A DNA stretch of 64,000 nucleotides from Synanceia verrucosa (Eukaryota > Chordata > Actinopteri > Perciformes > Synanceiidae), in NCBI GenBank assembly GCA_029721515.1, contig CM056556.1, positions 3,224,501 to 3,288,500 of the forward strand, read 5' to 3'. Within the stretch, counting starts at the first letter, position 1. Each line of letters begins with the position of its first letter. The position numbers and the translations under genes were made by a program. Of this stretch, positions 35,998 to 48,318 are shown one piece after another. The notes beneath the pieces were generated by a model, which was given only the letters and a program-made list of their open reading frames with translations, did not search any database and had not been told where the DNA came from.

Positions 35998-37384
35998 TTA
36001 TGTATCACTTCACTCAGGTGGGGACACAAAATCATGACCTAACGTTTAACTTATTAGTAATTATTGAGTTGTTATGTTTTGCGGCGCTCAGCAGCTGGTT
36101 CACTGTTCAGGAACGTGGTCAAAGTCGTTCCTTTGCTATTCCTCACATCCAGTATACTGTATTATAAAGTGTTACTGATTAACATTTTTCTGTCCCACTC
36201 AACCTACTGTACCAGACCTGGCATTTATCTCTCTATCTGAAGGCCCAGAGACACAGTGCAGGGACTTCTGCTGCCCCATTACCACATTTATTAAAATCAG
36301 CTCTGGGCTATACAGCAAAGACGCAGGAGCAATCCTCAGCCATCTATCTATCCTGTGTCTCTTCGTCCTCTCTCTGCGCTGGTGGCAGCAGGGTGATTGA
36401 TGACATTTCCCAGCAGGGATTCCTCAGGCGGTATTATCATGGAGCAGGTATTAGCATGGAGCCCCTCAGTCCCTTCTCGGCCCATTGATTTGGGCTGCTG
36501 CCTGACCCTAACCTCCTAAAGGGGATTTCAAGCTGGAGGAACAGAGCCATGGTGCAAACCCCAGGGATAATCACCCTGGTCCTGGTCCTTCATCATCTTT
36601 AGTCATCCCTTGCTGCCCTCCACCTCCCACACTCATCTCAGCCATCGCTGAATAATAGTACCACAAAAAAAGTAAAATCTTCAAAAATACAGGTATGTAC
36701 TCCTGCAAATTCAGCTTTCCCAAAGTTTATTTTTCTGTTTTGAATTTTAATAGAAAGCAGGACACCATGTTGATGCTCAGCTTTCTTTGTGTGTGTTTGT
36801 GTTACACTCTCATTTTACTGGATTTCTCTCAATCTCAGGCATAAAAATGTGAACATTATGTAAGTGCTTTTTGATTTGCACACATACACAAAAGCTCCGT
36901 CGTTGTTTTTTCATTGCATGGAGGTGGATCCTGTTTCTAAGGTGATTAGAGAGTTAGGAATCCCCAACATCATTTGTGAGCGGTATGGTTCCATTCACTG
37001 TTGACAAGCGCGACCCTGTAATCCACTAATTGTTTAGGTTGGGAGTGAAAAGACCTGAACTGCATGTGGCAAGACATGGAGCTTAGAGTTCAATCAGGCA
37101 TGAAACTTTATGACATCAGCATCACTGGCACTACCTGCACTACCTTTAGCACGGAAATTTTGCCCTGCTTTTGTATTTTATGTCTATTTCTACAGGTCAC
37201 AGCTACATGACAAATAGTAAAAATACATTTTATTTGTCATTTTTCTATTTTGATACATATTGTAGATTAATTCAAATCGTAATTGTTCTTTGATTCTCTT
37301 GCACCTGATTTCACCACTGTCAGATTCTTGGGTTTATACTGTGCAGTTTTTACACGCCATGCATAAAAACAATCAAAAGTAGGG
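35998..37384. other. cdh13: Intronic stretch with less AT-rich, repeat-free blocks
   Basis: About 36360-36620 and 36930-37040 are comparatively GC-rich and free of known repeats. A short family E fragment (gacaaatagtaaaaatacat) lies near 37140-37240. No coding exon was recognised. Confidence 0.45.
37140..37240 (+). mobile_element. Family E retroposon fragment
   Basis: The segment ttgtattttatgtctatttc ... acaaatagtaaaaata matches the block near 52460-52520 (ttattttatgactatttctc ... acaaatagtaaaaatc). Only about 100 bp are retained. Confidence 0.5.
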
Positions 37385-37676
37385 AGCCTATCCCAGCTGT
37401 CTTAGGGTGAAAGGCAGGGTACACCCTGGACAAGTCTCCAGTTCATCACAGGACACATAGAGACAGACAACCACTCACACTCACATTCACACCTACGGAC
37501 AATTTAAATCCACATGCATGTTTTTGGATGGTGGGAGGAAGCCGGAGTACCCAGACAGAACCCACGCAGACACAGGGAGAACATGCACACACAGAAAGGC
37601 ACCGGGCCGGGAATCGAACCCGGTACCTTCTTGCTGTGAGGCGACAGTGCTGACCACTACACCACCGTGCTACCCA
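37385..37676 (-). mobile_element. tRNA-headed SINE, reverse copy
   Basis: On the minus strand: an A-box-like tggtgtagtgg (complement of 37654-37664), B-box ggttcgattcc (complement of 37610-37620), then the same body as the 19940-20287 copy, ending at ggagcctatcccagctgtct. These are RNA polymerase III internal promoter elements. It is younger-looking than the other copy because the B box is intact. Confidence 0.7.
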
Positions 37677-37744
37677 ATACATTACCAGATTGAGTAATGT
37701 AATGAAATATGTTACAAATGACATTTTTGATCATGCAATATTCC

Positions 37745-37890
37745 ATTTCTGAAAATGTGCAATATTTTTTGTGGCAAAATTGTGCCTTTCTTCTGTAAAT
37801 GGTATGTTTTTTTCTTATTTAACTTTATTTTATTTGTAATCTTTTTTACATTTGACTAAGCACCATGCCATATAATGACAATAAAGGTTT
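37745..37890 (+). mobile_element. Retroposon 3' tail (candidate)
   Basis: AT-rich block ending catataatgacaataaagg and a T-rich run. The ending resembles the acaataaa ending at about 10500. Boundaries and family are uncertain. Confidence 0.4.
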
Positions 37891-38973
37891 TTTGTTTTTT
37901 TTACCAACAAGCATGTGGACAACAACATAATGACCATAAATGAAAAGAAAATAGAATATAAGGAAACTGGGAATAACATCCCAGGGATCCATGTGCATCC
38001 ACATCACTCTGATCCATGCTGCTGCTATGAAACATTACAGGAAAACATGCTTTATTATGCAGTTAATGTAGACCTGTAGGTGTGTGTGGGTGTTTTGACT
38101 TATATCACTCAGTACAGTGAGTTGAATTTAAAAGACTCTGTGGAATTTCTTCTCAGAAACTAAGTCGTGGTTCATCATCTCCTCTCGTTCTCTTGTCCTG
38201 GCGCTAATGATACGTACCACGCAGCGATGAGACACACTTCCACAAAGGGTTCTTACTTACAGACAATAATGAGAGGGAAACACAGCTCATACTGTAATGA
38301 ATTCAAACTTTTATTTTTCTCTTTAATATGGAGCATGCACACACACACAGATGGCTGTAGGTCAGTACAACCTGTACTGTTGTGTAAAGCGTTAACCCTT
38401 ATAATAAATCTGACAAATTATAATCACACTTTAATTTGCAACATGCTCACTGTTCCACACAGACAGACAGAGGGAAGGCTGGTGAGAAATTCAAGGATTA
38501 ATTCATTTAGATGTGACTCATAAATAAATAGAGAACAATGTGGATATCATGCAGCAAATTCAATGTGCAGAGAAATGATGAGGCGTCAAACCTACCAACC
38601 ATCTTCAATTGGATTTTTTTCTCTCTAAATCCTTTTGATTAGAAAGAAAGAATGTAATTATGATAATACAATGTCCTTTCTTCCAGAAACTGAACACTTC
38701 TCCTCGCCAACTTTCATTTTAGCAGATATATCCACACGGACAAATAAAGCATTGTTTTGTTCTGCACACTGGATCATTATCACACCACTTAGATAAATAC
38801 ACATAAATACACACAATCACAGTTACACATCTGAAAATGAGTATGTGTGATTAGCATGTTGAGGGGTGATTAATAACAATGAAATGCTCTTTTATCAATC
38901 ACTGATTTGGTAATATGAGTAGACTCATTTCACTTAAGTAAACCACTTCCGCCTCAAATCTGATATCCACTGG
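37891..38973. other. cdh13: Intronic stretch, nothing recognised
   Basis: AT-rich sequence up to the hairpin at 38974. The frame at 38167-38523 shows no domain. Confidence 0.5.
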
Positions 38974-39066
38974 TGTAAATACGATGTGCCTTTGCATTTT
39001 TAATTGCTCAACCCATTCACACACACGTTGAGCTAATTAAAAATGCAAAGGCACATCATATTTACA
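38974..39066. repeat. Long near-perfect hairpin (39-nt arm, 14-nt loop)
   Basis: The left arm 38974-39012 pairs with the right arm 39027-39066. There is one bulged base and one mismatch position (G:T-type in one strand). Central arm sequence is gatgtgcctttgcattttta. The loop is ccattcacacacac. It is unrelated to families A-F. It could be a miRNA-like precursor, a tiny inverted-repeat element or a cruciform. Confidence 0.9.
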
Positions 39067-41736
39067 ATTTTTTGCTGTGGCAAAGTAAAGAGTTCTGTTA
39101 AGTTAAGTGATATTTTCCAACAAATAAACAAATTCAGTAATAATTCAAATAAACCCACTGAATTATTATCATATTTGAAATCAGTTTTCTTTTTACAAAA
39201 AAGTAAAAAAAACAGCTTCCCACAAATCATGTTAATATCTGTGTAAACTCTATTCACATGCTTTTTTTTTCCTCATTCCTTCTCCGTTCATTTCAGAGAA
39301 ATAAAAAGAAACACCAGCTTCTCTTTCTTCAGGTGTTGAAGGCTTTATGAGATGTAGATCAGTTGCTAGTTAAGTTAATTAAGTATTAATATGAGAGTCA
39401 GATTCTGTGGGCTTTTTGAAGCCTAAAATTCTGCATTTTTGTTAGTTACCATCTTGTTTTTTTGTTTTAAAAAAGAGTAAAGATATAACAAAGAATGTAA
39501 ACAACGAAATGTTGATGTTAGAACTCCCCAAGCAGACTGAACCCACATGCACGACTCAGCAAAGAAAGTGTCAAAATAAAGGTACTTATTTACAAAGTTA
39601 ATTAACAGAAAATCTCATTGAAAATCACAACTCTTAACTAAGGGAAACACAGGGTGCCTCAAAAAGAAAGTTACTATAAACTACTAACAGTAATTCTGTG
39701 TGGGGAAAAACGTTTGACAGTAGGCTGTCACGTGTAATGCTACATGGCGCTGCCATTTTGAATTATGACATTGTGTTCAAGTCGGGGTTGGTGAGGGTCC
39801 TCAGACTTCCCGAGTCGGACGTCCAACTTCGAGGGCGTTCCAGTTGAAACTTGGAAATTCAGACTTCCGAGTTCAACTGGAACGCAGCATAAACTACTGA
39901 AAATCACTCACAAACGAGGAAATAACTAAGAATACTGGCTGGTTGCATGTACGACACGAACAAGAAGAACTGGCGCAGGACTGGGAATCCCTGCTGGACA
40001 AGGAAATGAGAGGGAAGACATTACTGTACTACAAAATAAAAAAGACGAAAACCTAAAGCTTAACTTGGCCAGCTTGACATGAGATGACAGTCTGTTGTTA
40101 ATACTCAAAAGTTAGCCAAAGTCACGAGATTTGTTTTTTTTAGTCTCACAGCATTTGATTTATTGATTGCTGTTATGACAAAATTGAACAAATTTAAAAA
40201 CAAATAGGGAGAAGAACATTACAAAGACTAGTTTTAGAGCACGCCTCTCATTCTCTGTTTCCCCCCTCTTGTCTACTCTTATGAATCAGTCGTCCAGCGT
40301 GTTTGAGCCTAGCCTTCATCAGGGAGCATCTGTGCATATCCATGCAGGGTAATAACCTCACCAATCTTAATCAATGATACGACAACCACCCTCTGATTGT
40401 CTTTTGCTGTATCGAAATGCTCACCCCAGTGCCTGTGTTGCTTTTCTGTCTCTCCCAGATTGGTTACGTTGAGACGGGGGGGGCTCAACAGATGCCGTGG
40501 GATCCCTCACAAAACGAGTCAGAGGCAACGTTCCCGTGGTCTGATTAGAGCAGCCACAGGGGAGCGTGGCGAGGAGATTTAATTAAAACTCATCTAGATG
40601 GAAAACGTGGTTAAAAAAAGGCATTTTGTTGGGGCTGCAGGCAGCTCAAGGGTTACAGAAGATATGTGCACCTAATCACAGGGCTGCTGGGGTGGGGGCT
40701 TAAAGATGAGCTTGCTGGCCAACTGACTCATGTGGATTGAAAAATGATCACAATTAGTATGTGATGGGTTACAGCCACATGCAAACACAGTTATGCTTCA
40801 GTGGAGAAACCTCCTCTGTCTCACTGTTGGGACAACTCTGATCAAAACGAACACACACTGACTTTCTCTCTACCACGACAGAGAAGTCTCTCCCTGTGTA
40901 CCTCATCCATTTTTTTCCTTTTCATCCCAGTCTCTTCCCAGGCATCTAAATGACAGCGCACCACTGCACTGGAGCCCATCTCAAACACCCATTAAAAATA
41001 ATGAGATGGCCATTTTCACCGCCTGTTACTTGAAAACAATCCATATCACACAGAGGGCCCCTGGCAGAGACTGAGGAGGAGCGAAGAGGAAGGCAACAAT
41101 CGCTGAGTAGATTTACTTAATAACCTCTTGTTGTCCTTGATCGGACTGCTGAGCTGGTGTCCTGCAGTAAACTTATCCTGCTGGACACAGGAAGCACATG
41201 CTGGAGGATACTTTATAGGTGGCACCATCTGCAGCCTTTTTCTGATTTTTCTGGAAACATTCATTCAATAGTCTGATCAACAGGGTTATGAATAAGGGTA
41301 TATGTACTCCAGTTTTCTGTGAATTACTGGTTTCGTAATTGTCCCATGGTTTTGAAAAGAGCAATAATGATAATAATAACAATAATTTAACCACTTTGTT
41401 TTGGTTTGAGCAACATTGAGTTAAAATAAGTAAGAAGTAAAAGGTAAAGTAAGTTAACAGGAAAACAAAATTAGTTGCATTGTTATCAAAGCTTGGTTTG
41501 TTTGCAACCCTTCCTGAATCTGCTGTTTTTGTCATTTTGAACACAACAGGCTCACAAGCTTTGTCTCCATTCAGACATCTCTGTTAGTACATTGTGCACA
41601 CAAATTACTAACTTGTCTACTGAGTGAATTTCATCAGGGTTGTCTTAAATTGCACACAGCTGTTGTGCACTCATCTTCAGTAGCGAATATCACAGTATGT
41701 CAGCAGTAAAGCAATAAATCACTGCAATTTTCATCA
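39067..41736. other. cdh13: Intronic stretch; one self-complementary patch
   Basis: About 39780-39890 contains gcgttccagttgaa and the near-complement ttcaactggaacgc, suggesting a small decayed inverted-repeat element. About 40250-40600 is repeat-free and less AT-rich. No gene was seen. Confidence 0.45.
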
Positions 41737-41941
41737 GTTTCACTGCTCTTTACCAACCAGGACGCCATGTTGGCTCCAGTTTCACTGCACTTTACCAACT
41801 AGGAGGCCATGTTGGCTCCGGTTTCACTGCTCTTTACCAGCCAGGAGGCCATGTTGGCTCCAGTTTCACTGCTCTTTACCAGCCAGGAGGCCATGTTGGC
41901 TCCGGTTTCACTGCTCTTTAACGACCAGGACACCATGTTGG
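41737..41941. repeat. Minisatellite, period 42 bp, about 4.9 units
   Basis: Units gtttcactgctctttaccag followed by ccaggaggccatgttggctc repeat in register. Units alternate between ...ctccag and ...ctccgg endings, suggesting a two-unit expansion step. Confidence 0.93.
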
Positions 41942-44405
41942 AAAGATGTAGGAAATTTCACATGGGAAAGGGTGACCTCTGAGTTGTTTGGAACACAGCT
42001 TAATGTGGCTGCATGTTGTTGAGAAAAAAAATCAGGATAGGATTCATTTTAGTTTGTTCACCCAGATGAATCGTTTATGAATGACTGATACTGAATGCTG
42101 GTTTTCAGTTATTTCTCCAAGTTCCTGGAGTGTGGATCCACCTACTCTGTTCTTTGTGACAGCTTTTTTAGATTCATATTCATAATCCAGTATTTCATGG
42201 CAACATATGGTGTTTATCATTGTTAGTGAAGAACTTGTAGCATTAATGCAAATGAGACTTTCTTTTGTTTAGATTTGTTTTTATGATAAAAACTGTTTTT
42301 ATGATAAGTACAATTGTTTTTATGATAAGTACAGCCATATGTCTTTGACAATTGCTGTCTGCATAAACAGCACAGCATCACAATAAAGAAATTATTTACT
42401 AATCACGTTAGTTTATCAAAGAGATGACAGTATTCTAAAATGAAAATGAAAGACAACATTATGGATTTCCTCTGTGCTCACATACAAGCAGTGATGATAT
42501 GATTAACATCTGTGTGTGTGTGATGAGTTGCCAAGGGCAACATGTCATCTCACCAAGTCTATGAATAACTAACAGGATTTTTGTGTGTTTTCCTGATTTC
42601 TCGCTGACTTCAGTATCAGTAACCACAGTGTAATTCAACCATTCATTTTCCTGATAAGCGCTCATTTCACAGCTTGGTGTGAAGGCAGAGTTATGCTTCT
42701 CTCTGGAGGTGTTGCATTGTTTACAGTAGATGTATATGTCATGGGTGTAGCGCTGTGCATTCATGATATACTCAGTAATCGTGTTTCCATTGTTTTCACC
42801 TTGTCACAGAGAGAAAAGCAATCTGCAGTGAGCAGGAAAAATAAAGCAGCTAATGCAGACAATGGTGTGTTTATCGTTTGTATTCCTCATGCAACATTTC
42901 ATACAAAAGATATTAGTTAGGATTCGGCAAAAAATGAAATGAAGGAAAAAAAAGCTGAGCTTGAGAAAGAAGGTTCCTGACCTCCACACACGAGAATTTA
43001 TTTTGTCATTCATCTTTATGCTAAGCTAAGCTTATCTAGCTAGTTTCAGGCTAGGTGGAGACCCATTTTCAAACAACAAATCAGAAGTTAATCTTTTATT
43101 TAATTTGCTTTCTGCATGTTTTCCCATGTCTCTCTTTTCTGACACTGATGGGTCAGTTCTGCACCAGCTCATCAGCTTCATGCTGGAGTTCCTCCATGTC
43201 CCAGACTGCATAAAAACGCTGATCACAAGGTACTTCAGTGACCTGTAGCTTTACAAAATGTCTTAACTAGGTGGAAACAGATGTAAGTGGGAATAGCGAT
43301 GGGATATTTCATCTCCCCGGTGCCGTTTGTAACAGCCTTTGAAGTCACACTGATTGCTGCGAGGCAGATGGTGGTGTAAGTATGTGGCTGCAGATAAAAA
43401 GTCTCCACCGAGGAGCTACAAGGATGACCTAATGAGCATCCAACAAACTGCAGCTCTTGAATATGTTGATGAGTTGATGGTCTGAGAGAGAATGAGGATC
43501 AATCCAAATCAAGCAGAAAGGGGTAGGTGACTGCTATTTGTGGAAGCTGAGAGGAAACCAACACTGGCAGGGCAGCTAATTAGAAGCAGAGGAACCAGGT
43601 GAAAAGCAGACCTCTCCAACAGGTTAATGCAACAGACAGTCCTGAAGCAAGAGGCCTCCCTGACTAACAAATACACCTGATGTGAAATGTTTCATCTTTA
43701 TCTGCATCTGACAGGACAGAGATAAAAGCAGCAGTATAGAGACAATGCAGATGTTGTATTGCTTATGAGCAGTAACTTATCACAGTGGTTTCAAAGTGGG
43801 GTCTGGTGATCCTGCAGGGTTCTATGGGGGTTCCTGTAATTTTATCATGCAACACAATGACAGAAAACTCTGTGCAGCTTCTTATAATCATGCACAATAT
43901 TATTTTTCTTCACCTATGACTATTTTGATCATTTACTGCTGGGCACTTTAGGTAATAAAACATCTAAGCTTTCAGATGGACATCTGTGGCATAATTTGTG
44001 TCAGTTTCTATTTCCTGTGTGTGCAAAAGTTTGGGAACCACAAACTTAGCAATCACCCTGCAGACATTTCCACTTTTCCCATTTTTTATAGTTTTGGTAA
44101 GTTGAGAAAAATTACCACCTGATGAAGGACCTGCAGCCTTGTTATACCCTCCTCATGCAGGGAGCTCTACACATAAAGCTGTAGTGGCATTGTCTTCTGA
44201 AACCCCAGGAAGTGTGCAAACTAAATATTCAGTAAAGAAGCAACAAGTCAAGTGAATGTTAACGGAAGAACAGTGCAACTCAAACATACCATTTAATGCC
44301 AAAGAGGAATTATAATGAAACATAAACTCAAGTCAAATATTAATGAACATGCTTTATCTGTTTTATACAATCGCTGTAAAAAAAGGAGTCAAATATGTCA
44401 AACAG
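41942..44405. other. cdh13: Intronic stretch, nothing recognised except a repeat F scrap
   Basis: A short fragment with ctttatgctaagctaagctt near 43010-43065 resembles family F. No coding features. Confidence 0.45.
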
Positions 44406-44856
44406 TTAACTCACTGAGTGCCAGCTGTTTTATAAAACAGGAAGTGTCTTGTTCCAGCGTTTTTGCCCATTTTGAGTCATATTTCAAGATCCACAGAATA
44501 TTTTGTACTATGACTCTGAAAACACTGAATAGCTTAAATGAAAGAAGAGACTCTCTATTTCATCATGAAAAAAATGTTGTTTTTACCTTGTTCCATTCTT
44601 GTTTTATCAGAGGTAGAGTAGAGGACACTTTCACCAAAATCACCACTTTTTGTCCAGATTCTGTTTTGCTCTCTAATCTCGATCGTCTCCACTTCCTGTT
44701 TTGATCTCTGTGGTGTATACCGCCTCTTTATGCTCTGACTACAAATCCCAGAAGTCCCAATATTACTCACAGGCTGTGTGAGAGTGCCCCCTTGTGCCAG
44801 CTGCCGAAAAAAAACAATTTGACAAATATATACGTCAATGGCACTCAAAGAGTTAA
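44406..44856 (-). mobile_element. Family A MITE, copy 9 (short subfamily), complete; duplication donor
   Basis: TTAA at 44406-44409 and 44853-44856. Private differences in its right half (actacaaatcccagaagtcc, ccgcctctttatg) are shared only with the 49.8-kb copy. This identifies it as the source of the duplicated tract. Confidence 0.93.
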
Positions 44857-45068
44857 TGCATTTTAATGAAACAAAGACTTTAAGCTTCAAGATGCTGTAA
44901 ATAATTTGATTCTCCTTTTAGCCCGAGTGCTAACTGTTCATTCAGGCTTTAGCAATTCCCACAAAACAGGGAGTGCATTTCCTAACAGCCAGCTCACTCA
45001 GTAGTTTCTCCTTTGCTCAGGCTGTCCTCAGTAGTGTTTCCTGAATAAAACAGCACTGACGGTATTAT
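44857..45068 (+). repeat. Unique flank duplicated at 50266-50477 (source copy)
   Basis: This 212-bp sequence begins tgcattttaatgaaacaaag and ends cactgacggtattat. It recurs at 50266-50477 with one visible mismatch (acagcc against acaacc). Here it runs on into sequence seen nowhere else in the window, so this is the likely source. Confidence 0.92.
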
Positions 45069-47399
45069 TAACTACCTGTTTTAACATTTCCAAACAAATT
45101 ACACCACCATCCACCATGTGAAACAAAGCTGCAAAGGAGGAAGAGGTTGAGGAAATCCAGTGGAGGAAAATCCATATGTGAGCTCGTTGGTATTGAATTG
45201 TGCAAACAGCTGTACCTGGTCGTGCTGAACACAAAAGACAAGAATGCCTCCTGTCTTTAACAAAATGAAAGCAATTTCCTGCACATTTCCCCTGTTTTTT
45301 TCTGAGACACTGCTGTTCTGAACAACTTGACTTTCCATGTGTATTTTGGCTGAGAGAGACCGATAGAGTGAAAGAAAGAGAGAGAGGAGGATGAGGGGAA
45401 GGCGAACAACGTTGACAGGCTAAAGCAAAGACAAGAAAAGCCAACATGAGCACCACAGGGGACGGCAGAACTCTCCGGATAAGATAGTTACATGCTGAAA
45501 TGACACATTTTTCAAGCAGCATACACTCTGTGTTACACCCTCGGTTAATATGGCCACTATGTTGTTCAACAAGTGAATTAAACATGCTAATCTGCCCCCT
45601 GTAGTTCACCAGAATTGCTTCGTCGCATCTCAGTCCAACACCAGTGTGTGTGTGTCTTAAAGTGTGTCTAACGAAGCAGTGAAACAGGACATGGACCCCC
45701 CTCCAACAAATTAACCACAACAGACTGATGTCCTACCAGCTGGCCCCATCAGTGCACACACACTTGGGTTCAGTTTAGCCTTCCACATAAAATACAGACT
45801 GTTCCTTTATCAAGGAGCATGCAGGGAGAGAGCTGACTCCACCACACACTTCATTTGTTTTATTTCAATGGGAGCAGAGAGGCTGAAAATGATGGAAATA
45901 GTATGAAATTGCAGCGTAAGTGTGATTCCAAACACCAGTGTAAGAAAGAGATGGAAATCCCCACTGCCAAAAGGAACAAAGGCACAGAGAGGATAACAAA
46001 AGCCAACAGCTGGAGGGATTGGACTGTTGTGTACTGTACATCTAGAGTGAGAGAGTGTAAACGTGAACATGAACACAAAAATGTTCCTGATAAAGAACCG
46101 GTGCCTCCAGAAAAGCTTAAATGATCCTTGTTATTGATTCTCTCTGGAATGGAAGGAATACTGCATGTCCAGGGGGTGAAGAGCAGGTTCAGGAACAAAA
46201 CAACTTGGTCAGACTTAAAACTGTGATGTTTGATAAGTGAAAATGAAACCAAATGTTTAGAGCCTCAGACACCAACGAATAGCTGACATGAACATGTAAG
46301 TGAAATTGTCATGTCCTGGTAATGAGAGCAGGCTGATGTTGCAAACTCAATTTACAACATTTAATCACTGTTTGATAAATGTTTGAGCGTAACCATGGCA
46401 ACTACTTGAAGAGGCTCTTGTATTAATGGACCTGAATGTTACATAATGAGTGGATCTTTATTCCCTGTATAGCATTGTGTTGACTTTAGTTGCCTGGCAT
46501 ATGATAGCTTCACGCTCTGCTCAATTTACTGCAACTTTCCAGTTTGTTCAGGTAGAGGTTGTTCAGATAATAGCAGATAAGGATATAATTTACTTGATGA
46601 AGAATATTTTGAGCCAGTCCAGGATTATTGTTGTCCTGGCAGAAGCAGGTGTCTTGATGGACCTTAAGTTTGTTTGATGGGAGTGATTACTTTATCTGTA
46701 TTTATCCAAGCATTGTGGAGAGTTTGTATTCTGGCAGACAGACATCACTTAGTACTGGACTATAATGGATAATAATTTACTTAATAATTGGAATTCATAG
46801 GCATTAAAGCATTTCTGAAATGTTGAAAATGATGAGCTACAACCGTATTTTTACCAGAACAACAAGTCGTCAGTGCTCTTGGAGAGAAAGTGGAGGGACT
46901 GTCTACAAAGTGCAACACCAGAATGAAAAATATTCATAACTTATATGTTATACTGTAGCATCCCCACAATATTACCCCCATAAAAATCAAAGAAGAATCC
47001 ATAATAAATAAATAAAATCTTTTTTTTTAATCAAAATCAGTGTAGTGTTGTTGCATCATGAGGTGAGATGTGTCTGAGCTAAATGTGGTGATGCTACAGA
47101 TTGTAATGTTGAAGTTATTGAATATTTTTCTTTGTGGTGTAGCAATTTGTAGACAGTCCCTGGGCTGTCTCCTCAACAGCCGGTGCTCATTAGGAGAAAT
47201 GTTTTTTTATGGAGCACCGGGGACTCATTGTTCCGGTAAAATATGGTTATAGCTCATCATGTTCCTCACCAACATGACAGAAATACATCATTTACATCTT
47301 TAGATCATTCTGGATTTTACGGATTGATCCAGGAAGTTGGAATCTACCAATATCTTTCTAACTTTAGTGAAGTTTTACTCCTCTACAACAACACATCAG
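45069..47399. other. cdh13: Intronic stretch, nothing recognised
   Basis: The window's longest open frame (reverse strand, 45028-45720) overlaps this and the duplicated flank. It is low-complexity in places, has no domain and is not treated as a gene. Confidence 0.5.
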
Positions 47400-47715
47400 A
47401 ATATTATGACTTTAGGCTCCTAAAATTGCGACTTTATTCTCGTAAATAATGACTTTAATCTTGCAAATAAAAATTTTAATTTTGTAAATTTATGACTTTA
47501 TTCTCGTAATTACTTAAATCTCGTAAATTTATTACTTTATTCTCATAAATAAAGACTTTAATCTTGCAAATAAAAACTTTAATTTTGTAAATTTATGACT
47601 TTAATCTCGTATATTTATGACTTTATTATCATAAATAATGCCTTTAATCTTGCAAATAAAGATTTTAATTATGTAAATTTATGACTTTATTCTCGTAAAT
47701 AATGACTTTAATCTC
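47400..47715 (-). repeat. AT-rich minisatellite, period about 20-22 bp, reverse of 35268-35610
   Basis: Units such as tgactttattctcgtaaata and gactttaatcttgcaaataa repeat. They are the reverse complement of the array at 35268-35610. Confidence 0.9.
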
Positions 47716-48109
47716 AAAGTCTGTAAAAAAAAAAACTGTGGCCCTAATAATCAATGGTATTAATGCACATGCCATGTCAGTTCTTAAATATATTTTATTT
47801 TACATGTTCTGGAAAGATGTGTTTACAGCTTGTTCATGCCTCCAGAGATCCAATACGAATGTAATGAGTTGTTCGCCATCCTATTTCTGTATATCCAGAT
47901 CAGCATCAAGTCAGGCCGGGACTGTCCCTGAACAGGCAGTAAGGATCTTCATTTACGTTGTTCCACTCCTCACCTGGAGTATTTTTATGAGCTCTGGCAA
48001 ATGACCAACAGAGTGAGGTCTCAGATTTAAGCAGCTAAACTGAGTTGACCGTTAAATCTGGGTTCACATTTTGGCTGTGGTAGGAGAGCTTTGATATCTG
48101 AAGAGATCT

Positions 48110-48318
48110 CAAAGTAGTAGTGAAGTCGAGCTGGTTTAGCCGTCCGATCAGGATGCCTTTCTGGTCGCCTCTTTGTGGAGGCATTCAGGGCACGTTCAAA
48201 TAAGAGGAGACCCTGAGGCAGACCCAAAACACGCTGCAGGGATTACGTATCCCATCTGGCCTGGGAACGCCTTGGGCTACCCCCACAAGAGATGGAGGAT
48301 GTGACTGGAGAGCCAAAC
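48110..48318 (+). pseudogene. LINE ORF remnant (C-terminal tail)
   Basis: One frame reads RLFVEAFRARSNKRRP, a stop codon, then GRPKTRCRDYVSHLAWERLG and LPPQEMEDVTGEP. The GRPxTRWRDYVxxLAWERLG pattern is a common C-terminal segment of fish non-LTR retrotransposon polyproteins. The in-frame stop and Trp-to-Cys change show decay. It is a fragment with no reverse-transcriptase catalytic region. Confidence 0.65.

Noticed and set aside
37610..37664. Possible tRNA gene from matching A and B boxes
   Set aside because: The sequence does not fold into a convincing cloverleaf and continues into a SINE body shared with 19940-20287.
37446..37724. Reverse-strand frame with RWCSGQHCRLTARRYRVRFP
   Set aside because: This is the translation of the tRNA-like head of a SINE, not a protein gene.
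44555..44890. Recurrent peptide (GASGRCSQSIKRRYTPQRSK and neighbours) in frames at 1990-2220, 14410-14691, 44555-44890, 50036-50299 and 58791-59117
   Set aside because: All are translations of the same segment of family A MITEs. The frames carry different shifts and stops, and the repeat has no transposase-like domain.
45028..45720. Longest open frame in the window (230 codons, reverse strand)
   Set aside because: No recognisable domain, low-complexity Ser/Pro/Leu stretches, and it overlaps a duplicated non-coding flank. A frame of this length is expected by chance in 64 kb.
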